Source: Corynebacterium sp. ACRQK (GTDB taxonomy: Bacteria > Actinomycetota > Actinomycetes > Mycobacteriales > Mycobacteriaceae). Taken from it: a DNA stretch of 64,000 bases. The notes under the pieces were generated by a model that saw only the letters and a list, made by a program, of their open reading frames with translations, did no database searches and was not told the DNA's origin. Of the stretch, positions 62,715 to 64,000 are shown piece after piece. The stretch covers positions 1 through 64,000 of the forward strand of contig NZ_JAKRMU010000009.1 of NCBI RefSeq assembly GCF_022345965.1, in the 5' to 3' direction. The number at the start of each line of letters is the position of its first letter. Position 1 is the stretch's first letter. The translations under genes and the position numbers were made by a program.

Positions 62715-62719
62715 GAGAA

Positions 62720-63628
62720 TTACTCCTGATGAATGGATCCTAGGGACTTAGCCCTAGTGAATGGGATGGATTGATATGCAGAAAGCAGTTGAGCTACTGC
62801 AGCTGGCGGATCCCTCCGCCGCGGACGGACAGAGACGTCATTATCCGCACTGCGGACAACTTCGATGGGCCAGTCATAAACGCTGGAGAGAATCTCGTCG
62901 GTGTAGACCGAATCAACCGATCCAGCGGCGGCAATTCGCCCATTGGATAGACAGACGATGTGATCGCAATACGCCGCAGCTGCGTCGAGGTCATGCAACA
63001 CAATCACCACTGCAGTTCCAACTCTGTGAGCGATCTGCTGCATCAAGCTCAAGACTTGTTCCTGATGACGGATATCCATCGCCGCGGTCGGCTCGTCTAA
63101 CAACACCACCGGTGTTTGCTGGGCCAGAACCCGGGACAACGCAACCCGAGCACGTTCGCCACCGGAAAGAGTGACGATGTCACGAACTGCCAACGCAGTG
63201 GAACCGGTGGCGTCCAGAGCAGCGTCAACAATGAGCTCATCCACACTGCTATCGACTGTCCCTCGCCACGGTCGCCGTCCCATCGCCACAACATCTCGAA
63301 CAAGAAACTCAAACGCGACTTGGACATCCTGAAGCAACACCGCACGGCGCTGCGCCATTGCCCTTACATCGGCCCGAGAGGGGTCTAATCCGGCGACGGA
63401 AACCACACCCTCAGTAGGTTTAATATCCCCAGACAGCGCGGCGAGCAGCGTCGACTTACCAGCACCATTCGGCCCAATGAGCCCTGTGACCTCGCCGGCA
63501 CGAGCGACAAAACTAATGTCACTGAGCAACCGCTTGGCGCCAACGTCGACGGCGAGGCCAGATACCTCAATGGCCTTATCGCCGATAGCCATACTGTTAG
63601 TAGTCGCATCGCTACCGTGAACACTCAT
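62720..63628 (-). CDS. hmuV: Haem ABC transporter ATP-binding protein
   Basis: 302 residues. Walker A LIGPNGAGKSTLLAAL, HmuV-type LLQDVQVAFEFLVRDVVAMG, signature LSGGERARVALSRVL, Walker B VVLLDEPTAAMD and VIVLHDLDAAAAYCD. Drives haem import with hmuU. ATGA overlap with hmuU. The N-terminal 20 residues before the ATPase core are variable. Confidence 0.94.
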   Translation of the reverse strand: MSVHGSDATTNSMAIGDKAIEVSGLAVDVGAKRLLSDISFVARAGEVTGLIGPNGAGKSTLLAALSGDIKPTEGVVSVAGLDPSRADVRAMAQRRAVLLQDVQVAFEFLVRDVVAMGRRPWRGTVDSSVDELIVDAALDATGSTALAVRDIVTLSGGERARVALSRVLAQQTPVVLLDEPTAAMDIRHQEQVLSLMQQIAHRVGTAVVIVLHDLDAAAAYCDHIVCLSNGRIAAAGSVDSVYTDEILSSVYDWPIEVVRSADNDVSVRPRRRDPPAAVAQLLSAYQSIPFTRAKSLGSIHQE

Positions 63629-64000
63629 GCGTGCATCCCCTTTCTCATCATTCGGCGCAGCAGAACGAAGAAAGTCGGGCCGCCGACAAGGGCAGTGAAG
63701 ATGCCAATCGGCAAATCTGCGAATTCAATCAACGTGCGGGCAGCCACATCGGCCAGACCAATCAAGACCGCCCCGCCAAGCGCAGAAGCAGGGATGAGGA
63801 GATAATTCTCCGGTCCCATGACCGTTCGCAACAGGTGCGGGATAATCAGCCCTACGAAGCCGATGAGCCCAGCAAAGGCAACTGCACCTGCAGTGAGTAC
63901 GGTCGCAGCGATGATCACAATCGCTCGCAATTGACTTACATTGATCCCTGTGTGACCAGCGGCTTTCTCACCCAAAGCAAGCACGTCTAGTGCCCCACCC
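63625..64000 (-). CDS. hmuU: Haem ABC transporter permease, C-terminal part
   Basis: The gene is cut by the right edge, and about 125 codons are visible. The FecCD family end is clear: LALGEKAAGHTGIN, AFAGLIGFVGLIIPHLLRTV, PENYLLIPASALGGAVLIGL and PIGIFTALVGGPTFFVLLRR. Haem channel subunit. A GTG at 63984 is not the real start, since the frame continues unbroken to base 64000. The haem-binding lipoprotein (hmuT) is expected further upstream, outside the window. Confidence 0.9.
   Translation of the reverse strand, partial: GGALDVLALGEKAAGHTGINVSQLRAIVIIAATVLTAGAVAFAGLIGFVGLIIPHLLRTVMGPENYLLIPASALGGAVLIGLADVAARTLIEFADLPIGIFTALVGGPTFFVLLRRMMRKGMHA

Overview
The window is chromosomal DNA of a Corynebacterium. 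The evidence is gene content and order: murA beside an rRNA-operon leader, ramA-cysK-cysE, actA-dus-phoU, pstSCAB-mshD, the purine cluster, phoRS, thrE, otsA-otsB-ipsA and znuACB follow the order known from C. glutamicum. MurA carries the mycobacterial-type Asp at its active site, and mycothiol synthase (mshD) is present. G+C looks to be about 60 percent. sucCD is absent from its usual place next to cysE, which fits pathogenic or lipophilic species (C. diphtheriae or C. jeikeium type) better than C. glutamicum. I cannot fix the species from sequence alone.

Layout. 1-410: leader of an rRNA operon reading leftwards out of the window. 0.4-4.1 kb: murA, the regulator ramA, a DUF2505 protein and an enoyl-CoA hydratase, all on the minus strand. 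4.3-6.0 kb: cysK and cysE with an McbR-type operator. 6.1-8.5 kb: small acetyltransferase, five tRNA genes (Phe, Asp, Asp, Glu, Lys) and an Old Yellow Enzyme homologue. 8.5-12.9 kb: CoA-transferase actA, dus, phoU, gntK. 13.1-17.5 kb: pstSCAB with a candidate PhoR site. 17.5-23 kb: mshD, an LmeA-like lipid-binding protein, a nitrobindin-like protein, a pabC-like lyase, ygfZ and a DUF3073 protein. 23-40 kb: eight purine genes (M, F, L, Q, S, C, B, D) interspersed with a thioesterase, a prolyl oligopeptidase and a potassium-uptake pair. 40-46 kb: HIT protein, lipase, phoRS, an L,D-transpeptidase, an acetyltransferase and an orphan gene next to two tRNAs. 46.6-55.4 kb: thrE, a lysine-rich protein, otsA/lipoprotein/otsB, ipsA and a zinc ABC importer. 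55-59.8 kb: esterase, a membrane protein with a divergent TetR regulator, and an rRNA methyltransferase. 60-64 kb: a haem-acquisition operon (hmuU-hmuV-hta-hmuO-hta) cut by the right edge.

How the parts connect. PhoRS (41.5-43.8 kb) probably controls pstSCAB (13-17 kb). RamA probably represses its own gene through three C-tracts spaced 11 bp apart. The haem operon would import haem, relay it at the envelope and break it down for iron. Many genes place the start codon 7-8 bases after a good -10 box, suggesting leaderless transcripts. I found no CRISPR array, prophage, insertion sequence or wholly new multi-gene system. The best leads are an HtaA-domain protein with its His and Tyr haem ligands apparently exchanged, a transporter/TetR cassette flanked by a 31-bp direct repeat at the 3' end of rlmB, and a lineage-specific-looking gene beside tRNA-Gly.
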